Notes under the pieces: generated by a model
Told to the model about the DNA's origin: nothing
Databases searched by the model: none
The model's input: only the letters and a program-made list of their open reading frames with translations
Position numbers and translations under genes: made by a program
Shown: in pieces, positions 24,756 through 33,256 of the stretch
Position numbering within the stretch: position 1 is the stretch's first letter
How the letters are laid out: each line of letters begins with the position of its first letter
Assembly: GCA_001769855.1 (NCBI GenBank)
Contig: MEPP01000001.1
Coordinates: 164,982-228,981, forward strand
Source: Bdellovibrionales bacterium GWA2_49_15
GTDB taxonomy: Bacteria; Bdellovibrionota; Bacteriovoracia; Bacteriovoracales; Bacteriovoracaceae
Direction: 5' to 3'
DNA length: 64,000 nucleotides

Positions 24756-25967
24756 CTAAGACAGCTCTTCGCTGCTCACATCCTTGAGAACCTTGGTGGA
24801 CTTGACGCCCAGCTCGCGCAACTTCTCCACCGAAACCATCAAATTTCCACGCCCGGTTTTAAGTTTTCCCGTCACATTATCATGCTGGGTCTGCAAATCT
24901 TTGATGTGCTTACCCATTTTGTCAAAATCATCCACGAAGGAGGCGAATTTGTCATAGAGCCGCCCCCCGGCCTCGGCAATCAGGAGAGCATTTTTGTGTT
25001 GGCGCTCCTGCTTCCAGATGGCGGTCACGGTCCGCAGCGTCGCCAGGAGTGTGGTCGGACCGACCAGGATAATTTTGCGATCCCAGCCATAGGTGAACAG
25101 ATCTTTTTCTCCCTCTAAGATCATGGAAAGCGCCCCTTCGATGGGGGCGAACAGCAGGACAAAATCAGGCGTCGTCAGTCCCTCGATGGCCTGATAATTC
25201 TTGCTTGATAAAATTTCAATATGGGCCTTGACCGAGACCAGAAAATCGCGTTTATGCTTGCTGCGATCTTCTTCCGTCGACGCGCCGATCAGGCGGTCAT
25301 AGGAGACCAGGGACACCTTGGAATCGATGATGAGATTTTTTCCTTCGGGCAACTTAATAATAACATCAGGCCGAAGCACCCGACCATCCTCACTTTTTAG
25401 ATTCATGCCTTGGGCCTGGGTGATAAATTCCTCACCTGCACGAAGGCCAGAGTGCTCAAGAATTTTTTCCAGCACCAGCTCTCCCCAATTTCCCTGGGCC
25501 TTGACGTCGCCTTTTAAGGCCATGGTCAAATTTTTGGTTTCGGCCTCCATCTTGCGGCCCATCTCCATCATGCGCAGAATTTCCTGGCGTAGGGAGAAAA
25601 CCTCCCGCCCCTCTTTCTCATAGGTTTCCTCTACCTTCTTTTGTAACTCCTGCAAGCGATCCTTGAAAGGATTGAGCAAGCCTTGCAGACCCTGGGTTGA
25701 AATCTCCTGAAATGTTTTTTGCTTATCCTCAAAAATCTTCTGCGCCAGCTGCTCAAATTGTAACTGACTCACGCGTTCTTTCTCACCATGGGAGTCGCGC
25801 AGATTTTTTAGATCGTGCTCAAGACCGATTCGAATTCTCTCTACGTCGAGCATTTTTTGCTGTAACTCGGCCTTTTCTTTTTCCGCACTTTTGTGACGCA
25901 CAAACCAGCCCACCGCCAAGCCAAGTGCTCCCCCACCAAACAAGCCCCCAATTCCAGCTTCCCACAT
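24756..25967 (-). CDS. rmuC: DNA recombination protein RmuC
   Basis: 403 residues. An N-terminal membrane anchor (about 5-24) is followed by a coiled coil (25-130) and the RmuC nuclease-like core: KGDVKAQGNWGELVLEKILE (about 153-172), RPDVIIKLPEGKNLIIDSKV (about 198-217) with the Asp/Lys of a PD-(D/E)xK-like site, and FVLLFAPIEGAL. RmuC suppresses inversions at short inverted repeats and affects DNA repair. It converges with the kinase-fold gene, stop to stop two bases apart. The start is ATG at 25967 with no SD sequence identified. Confidence 0.95.
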   Translation of the reverse strand: MWEAGIGGLFGGGALGLAVGWFVRHKSAEKEKAELQQKMLDVERIRIGLEHDLKNLRDSHGEKERVSQLQFEQLAQKIFEDKQKTFQEISTQGLQGLLNPFKDRLQELQKKVEETYEKEGREVFSLRQEILRMMEMGRKMEAETKNLTMALKGDVKAQGNWGELVLEKILEHSGLRAGEEFITQAQGMNLKSEDGRVLRPDVIIKLPEGKNLIIDSKVSLVSYDRLIGASTEEDRSKHKRDFLVSVKAHIEILSSKNYQAIEGLTTPDFVLLFAPIEGALSMILEGEKDLFTYGWDRKIILVGPTTLLATLRTVTAIWKQERQHKNALLIAEAGGRLYDKFASFVDDFDKMGKHIKDLQTQHDNVTGKLKTGRGNLMVSVEKLRELGVKSTKVLKDVSSEELS

Positions 25968-26100
25968 AGTCGCCCCCGAAGATAATTTCCGACCGAAAGA
26001 CTTTATTTAAAATTTTAATTTAAAAAAAGATCGTTATCTCTTATGCTAATCAACACGACAGCTCAACATAGCTTAAACCACATACCAAGGATAGGGAATC

Positions 26101-27396
26101 ATGAACGGATTCAAGAAGACGGGCCTTAGCGGTCTACTGCTTATTTTATTAAGCTTCATTGCGACTCAGGGGCATGCTTATGATCTCGTAAAACGAATGA
26201 AGCTGATGGACGATCGTTTTAAAACCCAGGACATGCTCAGACCTTATGGACACGACTTCTTATTGGATATCACCGCCGCAGCTAACTCTGACACCCAGTC
26301 TTTGTTGGATGATGTGGATAAAATTGGGTCGTTGACAGGAACCACTCAGCAGCAGGTTGATCAGGCGGATGTTATTTTGTCCAAGCACTATAATACAGAA
26401 AAATATTTACGTGCCCGGGTCAATCTGGGAATGCCCATCTTCAGCTTTTCCGCCTTTGGTATTCGCTGGCAACCCAACTTGCGCGTAGATGCCGGTCTCG
26501 CCGCACTTATTAATGTGAAAAGAGAAAGTGTGACTTATACCAGTTTGGTCAATAACCTCGACCAGATTCCGGCCGAGCTACGAACCGCCCTGATTGCCTG
26601 TAATCCGACCCAACCACCACTCAATGATGGTGACGATATTTTGGCCTTCTGCGTGGGTAACGGCTCGATTACGCAAGTCCAGGCCGATCTCATCAAGGCG
26701 ACCTATGGCATTTCGAAGATCCCCTTTTTAAATAGTATCGTCGCCTCATCTTCTAATCTCCCCGTTTTTGATAACTATATTAAAATTGATGCCAAGGCCG
26801 GGATGGTTGTCGATTACACCAAAGATGAGCACTGGTTTGGTTCGTTCTCCTTGCTGGCCTTGGGCCGCGCCGACCTTCGCAAAAAGCTGGATGCCACTCT
26901 TATGATCGCCGGCGGCGGTGGTATCGACATTGGGGAACCCAATACTCAGATCAATGCCGTTTTTGACTATAAGCTCGGTTATAAAAACAGCAACTACTCC
27001 GCCTTTGCGGCCCTGGAAGAAGTTAAAATTGCGGAAATTAAAAGTGAAACGACCAAGCCCGTTTACGGTACTGACCCGCTCATAAGACTGCAGGGCCAGG
27101 CCAACTATCGTCTGTGGCTCTTCTCGGCCCAACCCTTTATCGGTACGCACGCTCGTTCAGGCTACGGCTTTGGGGATGCCTACTACTTTGGTGCGGACTG
27201 GGGTGCCCACGTTTGGGGTGATCGCCTCGGGGTCACTCTTCGAACCATGGCAGATAAAGAGCACTTCACCTTCGCCACCCGCTTTAAATTATGGCTCATG
27301 CATCTTGAACTCATGGCAAAAACTCCGCTGGCCAAAGATGTTGATGGCGTGAAAGTGAGCGAAATTTACTCCGCTGACCTGCGCTTCTTCTTCTAG
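26101..27396 (+). CDS. Exported outer-membrane barrel-like protein
   Basis: 431 residues with a signal peptide (1-26, ending GHA). From about 110 the sequence alternates hydrophobic and polar residues in strand-length blocks (RARVNLGMPIFSFSAFGIRW, DAKAGMVVDYTKDEHWFGS) and it ends in RFFF, with an aromatic C-terminus typical of outer-membrane barrels assembled by Bam. A poorly conserved insertion with two Cys sits near 170-190. The function is unknown. It is followed by a clean terminator at 27422, so it is monocistronic or the end of its transcript. GGATAGGGAATC precedes the ATG. Confidence 0.65.
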   Translation: MNGFKKTGLSGLLLILLSFIATQGHAYDLVKRMKLMDDRFKTQDMLRPYGHDFLLDITAAANSDTQSLLDDVDKIGSLTGTTQQQVDQADVILSKHYNTEKYLRARVNLGMPIFSFSAFGIRWQPNLRVDAGLAALINVKRESVTYTSLVNNLDQIPAELRTALIACNPTQPPLNDGDDILAFCVGNGSITQVQADLIKATYGISKIPFLNSIVASSSNLPVFDNYIKIDAKAGMVVDYTKDEHWFGSFSLLALGRADLRKKLDATLMIAGGGGIDIGEPNTQINAVFDYKLGYKNSNYSAFAALEEVKIAEIKSETTKPVYGTDPLIRLQGQANYRLWLFSAQPFIGTHARSGYGFGDAYYFGADWGAHVWGDRLGVTLRTMADKEHFTFATRFKLWLMHLELMAKTPLAKDVDGVKVSEIYSADLRFFF

Positions 27397-27421
27397 ATTT
27401 TCGAATGAAAGACTTTTTGAG

Positions 27422-27448
27422 AAGGCCTCCAATCGGAGGCCTTTTTTT
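27422..27448 (+). terminator. Rho-independent terminator
   Basis: AAGGCCTCC (27422-27430) and GGAGGCCTT (27435-27443) form a 9-bp stem with loop AATC and a T run to 27448. It ends the transcript of the barrel-like gene and separates it from the AT-rich ATPase gene. Confidence 0.85.
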
Positions 27449-27508
27449 AGTCGCTCCAGGCGACCTTTCTCTATACATTACGTCTAAAATGCACGACAAT
27501 ATAGACAT

Positions 27509-28696
27509 ATGTTTAAACGAACACTTATCCCATCGAAATCACATAGTTTTTTTCTCTTTGGTCCCAGGGGAACGGGAAAATCGACACTTTTAAAAGAACT
27601 TTTTAGCTTCGATGACAACACACAGGTGATGTATTTTGATTTACTGGACCCGGCAATAGAAAAGGAATTGGCCACAAGGCCAGAAAGACTACTGGAGATT
27701 CTGGCCGCTAGAAAAAAATTACCAGAGTGGATTATCATTGATGAAATTCAAAAAATACCCAAACTCCTGGATGTCGCACATAAAATTATTTTTGAAAGAA
27801 AAATCAAGTTTGCCTTAACCGGCTCTTCGGCCAGAAAACTCAAAAGAGAGGCGGCAAATTTGTTGGCAGGACGGGCCTTTAATTTTTATCTTTATCCATT
27901 AACCTTTATAGAGTTAAATGATCATTTTGATTTGAAGCAAATACTATCCTTCGGCACTCTCCCTGCGATTTATAATTTCGACAACGAAAAAGACAAAAAA
28001 AGATTTTTGCTAGCTTATGTACAAACATACGTGAAGGAAGAAATTTTAGTTGAGCAGTTGGTCAGAAATATCGACCCCTTCCGCGCTTTCCTGGAGGTCG
28101 CCGCCCAATCTAACACCGAGGTGATAAATTACACTTCAATCGCCAAAGAAGCCGGAATTTCATCCAAAAATGTTGAACGATATTTTTCCATTCTAAGTGA
28201 TACTCTTCTTGGGCATTTTCTTGAACCCTATTCAAAATCAGTCAGAGCAAGACAGAAGCAATCTCCCAAGTTTTATTTTTTTGATTGTGGAGTCGTGCGT
28301 GCGATTTCCAATGAGATCAACCAAGAATTACTGCCTCAAACCTATAGCTATGGAAAACTCTTTGAACAGTTAGTTATTTGTGAATTTATCAGATTAAACA
28401 ACTATTATGAAAGAAATTGGAAATTTTCCTATATCAGAACAGGTGCTGGAGTAGAGATCGATCTGATTATCGAAAAGAATAAAAAAGATCTTGTGCTCAT
28501 AGAAATTAAATCGACCACATCAGTTCATGACGATCACCTATCCGCCTTGAGAGGCCTTGGAAATGACTTTAAAAATGCTGAAAAATATCTGTTATGTCAG
28601 GAAAAATACCCACGATTAGTAGGTGATATAAAAATTATCGATTGGAAAAAAGGTATTTTGGAAATTTTTGGTTTAGATTCGAATAAAGTCACTTAG
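27509..28696 (+). CDS. AAA ATPase with DUF4143 C-terminal domain
   Basis: 395 residues. Walker A is GPRGTGKST (about 18-26) and Walker B lies in EWIIIDEIQK (about 74-83). A sensor-1-like LTGSSARKLKRE follows (about 107-118). The C-terminal half matches DUF4143, with the PD-(D/E)xK-like VEIDLIIEKNKKD and LVLIEIKS (about 315-335). Such ATPases are widespread, frequently transferred and of unclear role. Base composition and codon use (AAA, ATA, AGA, TTT) are much more AT-rich than the neighbours, which points to horizontal acquisition. It lies directly after a terminator. Confidence 0.93.
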   Translation: MFKRTLIPSKSHSFFLFGPRGTGKSTLLKELFSFDDNTQVMYFDLLDPAIEKELATRPERLLEILAARKKLPEWIIIDEIQKIPKLLDVAHKIIFERKIKFALTGSSARKLKREAANLLAGRAFNFYLYPLTFIELNDHFDLKQILSFGTLPAIYNFDNEKDKKRFLLAYVQTYVKEEILVEQLVRNIDPFRAFLEVAAQSNTEVINYTSIAKEAGISSKNVERYFSILSDTLLGHFLEPYSKSVRARQKQSPKFYFFDCGVVRAISNEINQELLPQTYSYGKLFEQLVICEFIRLNNYYERNWKFSYIRTGAGVEIDLIIEKNKKDLVLIEIKSTTSVHDDHLSALRGLGNDFKNAEKYLLCQEKYPRLVGDIKIIDWKKGILEIFGLDSNKVT

Positions 28697-28701
28697 CAGG
28701 A

Positions 28702-29157
28702 TCAATCTGCTTTGGAATTGTTTCCTCCGAGTAATTCCTTAAACTCCTGCACCACCTGATCAACCGAGGTTGTCACTTTCGTTCTCATCTTAATGCCAGC
28801 GTTCAGCCCATTGGCCACGATCTCAGTGAGGGCCTCAAACTTCGGCTTGCTGATAAAGTCAAAGGCCCCGAATTTCACCGCCTCCATGATAATCTCTTCC
28901 GAACCATAGGCGGTAAAAAAAATAAACGGAGTTTCCAGACCTAGGTCCCTGACGGCCTTGATCACTTGCAGTCCGTCCATCTCTGGCATTCTAATATCGC
29001 AGACAATACAATCGATTTTTTGATGCTTTAAAACTTCCAGCGCCTTGTGCCCATTGTCGACCGCAGTGATCGTCAAGGCGACATCCTCAAGGAAGACGGC
29101 CAGAGTCTCCAGTATCTCGACCTCGTCATCGATGATTAACAAATTTCCCTGCTTCAC
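28702..29157 (-). CDS. Single-domain response regulator (CheY-like)
   Basis: 151 residues. The receiver is complete: acidic pair D10/D11, phosphoacceptor D54 in CDIRMPEMDG, T82 in FFTAYG and K104 in ISKPK. A 30-residue C-terminal extension is mostly helical and has no DNA-binding domain, so it should act by protein contact, perhaps with the HD-GYP-like protein encoded 12 bases upstream on the same strand. The start is GTG at 29157, with GGGAG seven bases upstream. The partner kinase is not adjacent. Confidence 0.93.
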   Translation of the reverse strand: MKQGNLLIIDDEVEILETLAVFLEDVALTITAVDNGHKALEVLKHQKIDCIVCDIRMPEMDGLQVIKAVRDLGLETPFIFFTAYGSEEIIMEAVKFGAFDFISKPKFEALTEIVANGLNAGIKMRTKVTTSVDQVVQEFKELLGGNNSKAD

Positions 29158-29169
29158 CCTCTCACTCCC

Positions 29170-29886
29170 TCATTTCTTGCTATCACCTGTCTTGATAAAA
29201 ACCTTTACAAGCGAACGCACAATATCCGGATCAAATTTTGTGATGACGGTCCTATCTGACATAAAACGTTTAAGTACATCCAAAGGCGATATCCTATCAT
29301 CAATCAGTCTGGTGGCAAAGAAATCGGCCAGGGCCGCCACCTTCGCCAGCGGATAGATTTTGACACGGCTCAGTCCGTTTGGGAATCCTGACCCATCGGC
29401 ACACTCGTGATGCTGATAGACCACCTGTCTCACGGCTTCCTCTAAGGCGGAAAATTGCAGTAAAAAATTAACTCCCTCTCTGGGATGCTGCTGAAAAAGC
29501 GTTGTCTCTTGAGGGGTCATACGGGCCGGGCTTTTCCCCCTGATCAAGGCAGGGAGCTTCATCATCCCGAGATCTTTGAGAAAACAGCTGGTGAGTAAAC
29601 GCTCCAAAGATTTCGCTCCCATCCAATCAATTTTTTGTGAAATCGCAGCGGCATAAAAGGCCGACAAGCGAGTTTGCTGAACTTCATGATAGGGCGACTC
29701 TCGATCCCAGAGCACAATTGTTTTGTTCAGATCACCGTTATACTTTATATTCTTTGAGACACTCAGGCAGGAAACCTTCGCCTTCTGCACAATCTCAGCG
29801 GGTACTCCCTGGAAATGATCTTCCGTGAGTCCCGCGAGAGGATCGTTAAAGTCAAAGTTTTTGGCATCAGCAGGTCTTTCGGACAT
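29170..29886 (-). CDS. Degenerate HD-GYP domain protein
   Basis: 238 residues, essentially one HD-GYP domain (70-225). The HD metal motif reads LKDLGMMKLP, with Lys (K104) where the metal-binding His should be, while HHECADGSGFP (159-169) retains the GYP-side residues. HD-GYP enzymes cleave cyclic di-GMP through two or three metals; losing the first His should impair activity, so it may bind rather than hydrolyse the nucleotide. It is transcribed with the response regulator after it. It is the second altered HD-GYP protein in this window, besides the one at 4649. Confidence 0.82.
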   Translation of the reverse strand: MSERPADAKNFDFNDPLAGLTEDHFQGVPAEIVQKAKVSCLSVSKNIKYNGDLNKTIVLWDRESPYHEVQQTRLSAFYAAAISQKIDWMGAKSLERLLTSCFLKDLGMMKLPALIRGKSPARMTPQETTLFQQHPREGVNFLLQFSALEEAVRQVVYQHHECADGSGFPNGLSRVKIYPLAKVAALADFFATRLIDDRISPLDVLKRFMSDRTVITKFDPDIVRSLVKVFIKTGDSKK

Positions 29887-29963
29887 CGCCCCCCCATTAC
29901 CAATTATTGTAGCTTAACTACGGGGGGCATATACTACGTAATACTACCTAGGCATTTGTTTCA

Positions 29964-31670
29964 TCAGCGGACGATACGCAAGATAGGAACAGTCGTTTTC
30001 TTAAATAAATTATATGTTCGGTGCCCCATAAGGAGTGACCCCAGTGGGGAAACACTTTGGCTGGCCAAGATAATCATCAGAGCATTTCGCTGGGAGGCAC
30101 AGGTGGCAATTTCCTGGCCGAACTCACCATGACGAATTTCTGTTTCCATATATTTAACTTTATGCGCTTTTAGGCGCTCCTTCTCCTTCTCCAAAATTTC
30201 CTGTCCCTCAGTCTCGAGCCCCGCTCGCACCTTGTCCCATGCCGCCGAATTGGTGGCCATCGCTTCGGTGTTCTGCCATTCAGAGTCAACATAAACTAAG
30301 ACGACCTTGGCCCCCAAAGCGGTGCTCATCTCAAAAGCGGTTTGCGCTGCCTTCTCTGCCAGCTCGGAATTTCCCACCGGGAGAATAATAGACTTCTTTA
30401 TTTCGGGATAAGTGGTCGAGGCAAATCCAGTCGAGGAGACCATTTCACTACCTGCCCCGCCAAGCTTCACCCGCACCTTTCCGCCCTTGTCCACCCAGGA
30501 CTGAGTCCATTTTTTCTGGGCCACTCGAAGGACGATGAAGGCGATACAGGCGAGAATGGCAAAGGCCAAAAATCCACCAAAATAACTACCGGTCAGTTGC
30601 TTAGACTGTCCCATGGCGTTTGGAATGAAACCGCCACCGAGAGCGCCGATCTCCCCGATCATACTCCCTGCCACGGCGGTGGTCGTAGGCCAACGCAGCG
30701 GCACCAGCTGAAAGAGGGCACCGTTACCGGCACCGAGGGCCGCGAAGCACAGCATGAAGAGTCCTGTGGCAACATAAACCGACCCTTGTAATCCTGTGAC
30801 CACCACTCCCACGATGACAACGCCAAAGATAGCGGTCAGGGTGGTAATACCACCTAGCCGATCAGAAACGTACCCGCCGAGGATGCGAATGCCACTTCCC
30901 ATGAGGGCCGCCAGCATTGTCAGCTGTCCCGCTTCGATCTTGGTTACGCCAAACTGATCATAAAAATAAGTGGGAAGAAAATTGGAAAGCCCGATGAAGC
31001 CGCCAAAGGTAATGATGTACACCAGATTGAAAACCCAACCGTCCTTTTCCCACAAACATTTGAGGTGATCTTTCAAACTCTGGTGCTCAATATCAGGTGG
31101 CTCTTTGGCAAAAATAATCATGACGATAATGGGAACGAGCATGAAGATAGCGCCAAAACCATAAACGGCCTGCCAGCCAAATTTTGTCGCCAAGGGAGGG
31201 GCCAACAGCACCGCCAAGACAGTTCCGCTGTTTCCTGCCCCGGAAATTCCCATGGCGAGGCCCTTATACTTGGGGGGAAACCATCCCGAACCAAGGGAGA
31301 GTGCAACACCGAAGCTCGCTCCGGCAATGCCTAAGAGGACGCCCATAACAAGAACGTCGTTATATGTATGCACCATAAAATAGCCGTAGAGCATGGCCAG
31401 AAAGATCATACTCATTTCCACCAGGGCGGCATTTTTGCGTCCGATATACTGGGCAAGGACTCCCAAGGGAAAACGCATAATGGCACCCGCCAGAATGGGA
31501 ACCGAAATCATGAAACCTTTCTGGGCAGGAGAAAGGTTGAACTGCTCACTAATGAAGGGGGCCATGGCTCCATTCAAAACCCAAATAGCAAAACAAAAAT
31601 CAAAATATAAGAAGGCAGAGAACAGAGTTGGCGGATGTCCGGCCTTTAGAAAAGTCTTAAAATTAGACAT
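29964..31670 (-). CDS. NarK-type MFS transporter fused to Usp domain
   Basis: 568 residues. Residues 15-405 are a 12-segment major facilitator of the nitrate/nitrite transporter type (FGVALSLGSGWFPPKYKGLAMG split around 115-137 and GGGFIP are typical). Residues 430-568 resemble the universal stress protein fold (KKSIILPVGNSELAEKAAQ, VVLVYVDSEW, LMIILASQ, SLLMGHRTYNLFKKTTVPIL). The Usp glycine-rich end is close to the nucleotide-binding form (G-x-x-G-H). The transporter would be at the inner membrane with Usp in the cytoplasm. No nitrate or nitrite reductase lies in this window, so nitrate as substrate is inference. Confidence 0.88.
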   Translation of the reverse strand: MSNFKTFLKAGHPPTLFSAFLYFDFCFAIWVLNGAMAPFISEQFNLSPAQKGFMISVPILAGAIMRFPLGVLAQYIGRKNAALVEMSMIFLAMLYGYFMVHTYNDVLVMGVLLGIAGASFGVALSLGSGWFPPKYKGLAMGISGAGNSGTVLAVLLAPPLATKFGWQAVYGFGAIFMLVPIIVMIIFAKEPPDIEHQSLKDHLKCLWEKDGWVFNLVYIITFGGFIGLSNFLPTYFYDQFGVTKIEAGQLTMLAALMGSGIRILGGYVSDRLGGITTLTAIFGVVIVGVVVTGLQGSVYVATGLFMLCFAALGAGNGALFQLVPLRWPTTTAVAGSMIGEIGALGGGFIPNAMGQSKQLTGSYFGGFLAFAILACIAFIVLRVAQKKWTQSWVDKGGKVRVKLGGAGSEMVSSTGFASTTYPEIKKSIILPVGNSELAEKAAQTAFEMSTALGAKVVLVYVDSEWQNTEAMATNSAAWDKVRAGLETEGQEILEKEKERLKAHKVKYMETEIRHGEFGQEIATCASQRNALMIILASQSVSPLGSLLMGHRTYNLFKKTTVPILRIVR

Positions 31671-31730
31671 AGCTTCCCTTTTTCAAGATTCTCATGAGGA
31701 GAATAATCGGTGTTTGAATGGAGAATAATA

Positions 31731-31764
31731 GCATAAAACCCTGATCAAGGTCAGGATTTTATGC
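31731..31764 (-). terminator. Terminator-like hairpin upstream of the NarK gene
   Basis: A 14-bp stem with one mismatch (arms 31731-31744 and 31751-31764) and a six-base loop lies just after the stop of the gene at 31775-32542. T-rich sequence follows only weakly on that strand. It probably ends that transcript, but could also lie in the narK leader. Confidence 0.45.
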
Positions 31765-31774
31765 ATATTTTACT

Positions 31775-32542
31775 TTATTTGGCGAGAAGAACGTACTCTT
31801 TATTTTTCACGGTGATATAAATTCTGGTAACCTTTTTTGTGTTGGTGTCGTAGGCCATTCTGCCGGGAAACGTTGCGGCAACCTGACCGCCATCTGGACG
31901 GTTTGTCAGTGGCTCAAATTTAATATCCAAAGTATTGGCATTCAGCCGGGTTACCTTGAAACGAATCTTGAAAAAATCCTCATTTCCTGCGACATAAAAA
32001 ATTCGACCGTTGTAATCCAATCCAAAATCAGGACGAAAGAGAATTAAAAAAAGTGATGAGGCGTTATGGAACTCAGGGGTTAGAAAATACTCTTGCTCCA
32101 GGGAGGTAAAGATATCGGCGAACTTAAAAACTTTGACCCCGGCGTCGCCCGCTGTCATATTTTCCATGAAGAGCGGCCTGGTGCCATTGAAACCCTTGTA
32201 CCACAACTCACTTTCTTCAAATCGTGAGGAATAACAGTTATAGCTTCGGCCAGTATCCTTGGGATTGCGGCAGCGGGAATCTAAGAGTGGTTGGCCTTGA
32301 TCATTGATAACGGAAATTTCAGTTAAATCCCCTACTTTCATTCCGAGGTAGCTCGCGCTCATTTTAACCGTGGCAATTCGGGTTCCAAAATAGAAGGGAG
32401 TGGGAGCAGGGTCCTGAACGTTGATGGACATACTGGCGTAGGTCGGAAACTGATCGAGAACGTAGGTATAGCTTTGTGCGGCCTCAGCTTTCAACATCAA
32501 GACACTGGCAAATATCCATGCAAAGCAAATCAATCCCTTCAT
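31775..32542 (-). CDS. Exported hypothetical protein
   Basis: 255 residues with a signal peptide (about 1-21, ending AEAA). The mature protein is beta-rich, with two Cys (CRNPK and NCYSS) that could pair, and no recognised family. GGGAGGTTCT stands directly before the ATG at 32542, which fixes the start; an upstream in-frame ATG is less likely. It is separated from the next gene upstream (ABC ATPase) by 60 bases and followed by a hairpin. It could be an accessory of the neighbouring exporter, but nothing shows this. Confidence 0.6.
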   Translation of the reverse strand: MKGLICFAWIFASVLMLKAEAAQSYTYVLDQFPTYASMSINVQDPAPTPFYFGTRIATVKMSASYLGMKVGDLTEISVINDQGQPLLDSRCRNPKDTGRSYNCYSSRFEESELWYKGFNGTRPLFMENMTAGDAGVKVFKFADIFTSLEQEYFLTPEFHNASSLFLILFRPDFGLDYNGRIFYVAGNEDFFKIRFKVTRLNANTLDIKFEPLTNRPDGGQVAATFPGRMAYDTNTKKVTRIYITVKNKEYVLLAK

Positions 32543-32602
32543 AGAACCTCCCAAATTTTTCATGCAACGTATTAAGGCCTAGAAGAAAAGGGTTTGGCAA
32601 AT

Positions 32603-33256
32603 CTAAACAACAAAACCATCTTTGAGTAGCACTTCCCGTTTGGCCATGGACGAAAAATCACGCTCATGGGTGACCAAAACCACGGTAGCACCCTGTGTGG
32701 CATTTACTTCCTTCAAAATTTCTAAAACCATAAGGCCATTTTGGTAATCTAAGTTGCCGGTGGGTTCGTCTGCAAAGAGATACTTGGGGTTCATGATTAA
32801 GGCCCGGGTAATGGCCACGCGCTGCTGTTGCCCCCCTGAGAGCTGGCCGGGGAACTTATGCTCATGCCCTTTCAGGCCAAATTGCGAAATGAGCTCAAGC
32901 GCCCGCCCGCGAAATTTTTCCTGCTGACCGGTTTTCCGAGGCGGTAAAAGGATATTTTCCAGGGCGGTAAGCTCGGGCAAAAGATAGTGAAATTGGAAAA
33001 TAAAACCTATCTGGGTATTGCGAAGATGGTCGAGATCGCGAACGCTCATCTCTTTGACTTTTTGACCATCAAAGGAGACCTCCCCTTGTGTGGGGTGATC
33101 CAGGGTGCTCAAAATATAAAGGAGCGTGCTCTTACCCGAACCGGAACGGCCATGAATACTGACAAAATCTCCATTCTCAATCTTCAAATCAATCCCGCTT
33201 AAAACGCGGGTGGGAGGATGGCCGAAATCTTTGGAAACTTGCACCGCCTCGATCAT
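32603..33256 (-). CDS. LolD/MacB-type ABC transporter ATPase
   Basis: 217 residues, a single nucleotide-binding domain. Walker A is GRSGSGKST (about 36-44), the Q loop is in FIFQFHYLL, the signature is LSGGQQQRV (about 139-147), Walker B is [12 protein letters not shown] and the H loop His is in LVTHERD. It energises the FtsX-like permease encoded directly upstream. The two genes overlap by four bases (ATGA), so translation is coupled. The class includes LolD (lipoprotein release) and MacB-type export. Confidence 0.95.
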   Translation of the reverse strand: MIEAVQVSKDFGHPPTRVLSGIDLKIENGDFVSIHGRSGSGKSTLLYILSTLDHPTQGEVSFDGQKVKEMSVRDLDHLRNTQIGFIFQFHYLLPELTALENILLPPRKTGQQEKFRGRALELISQFGLKGHEHKFPGQLSGGQQQRVAITRALIMNPKYLFADEPTGNLDYQNGLMVLEILKEVNATQGATVVLVTHERDFSSMAKREVLLKDGFVV

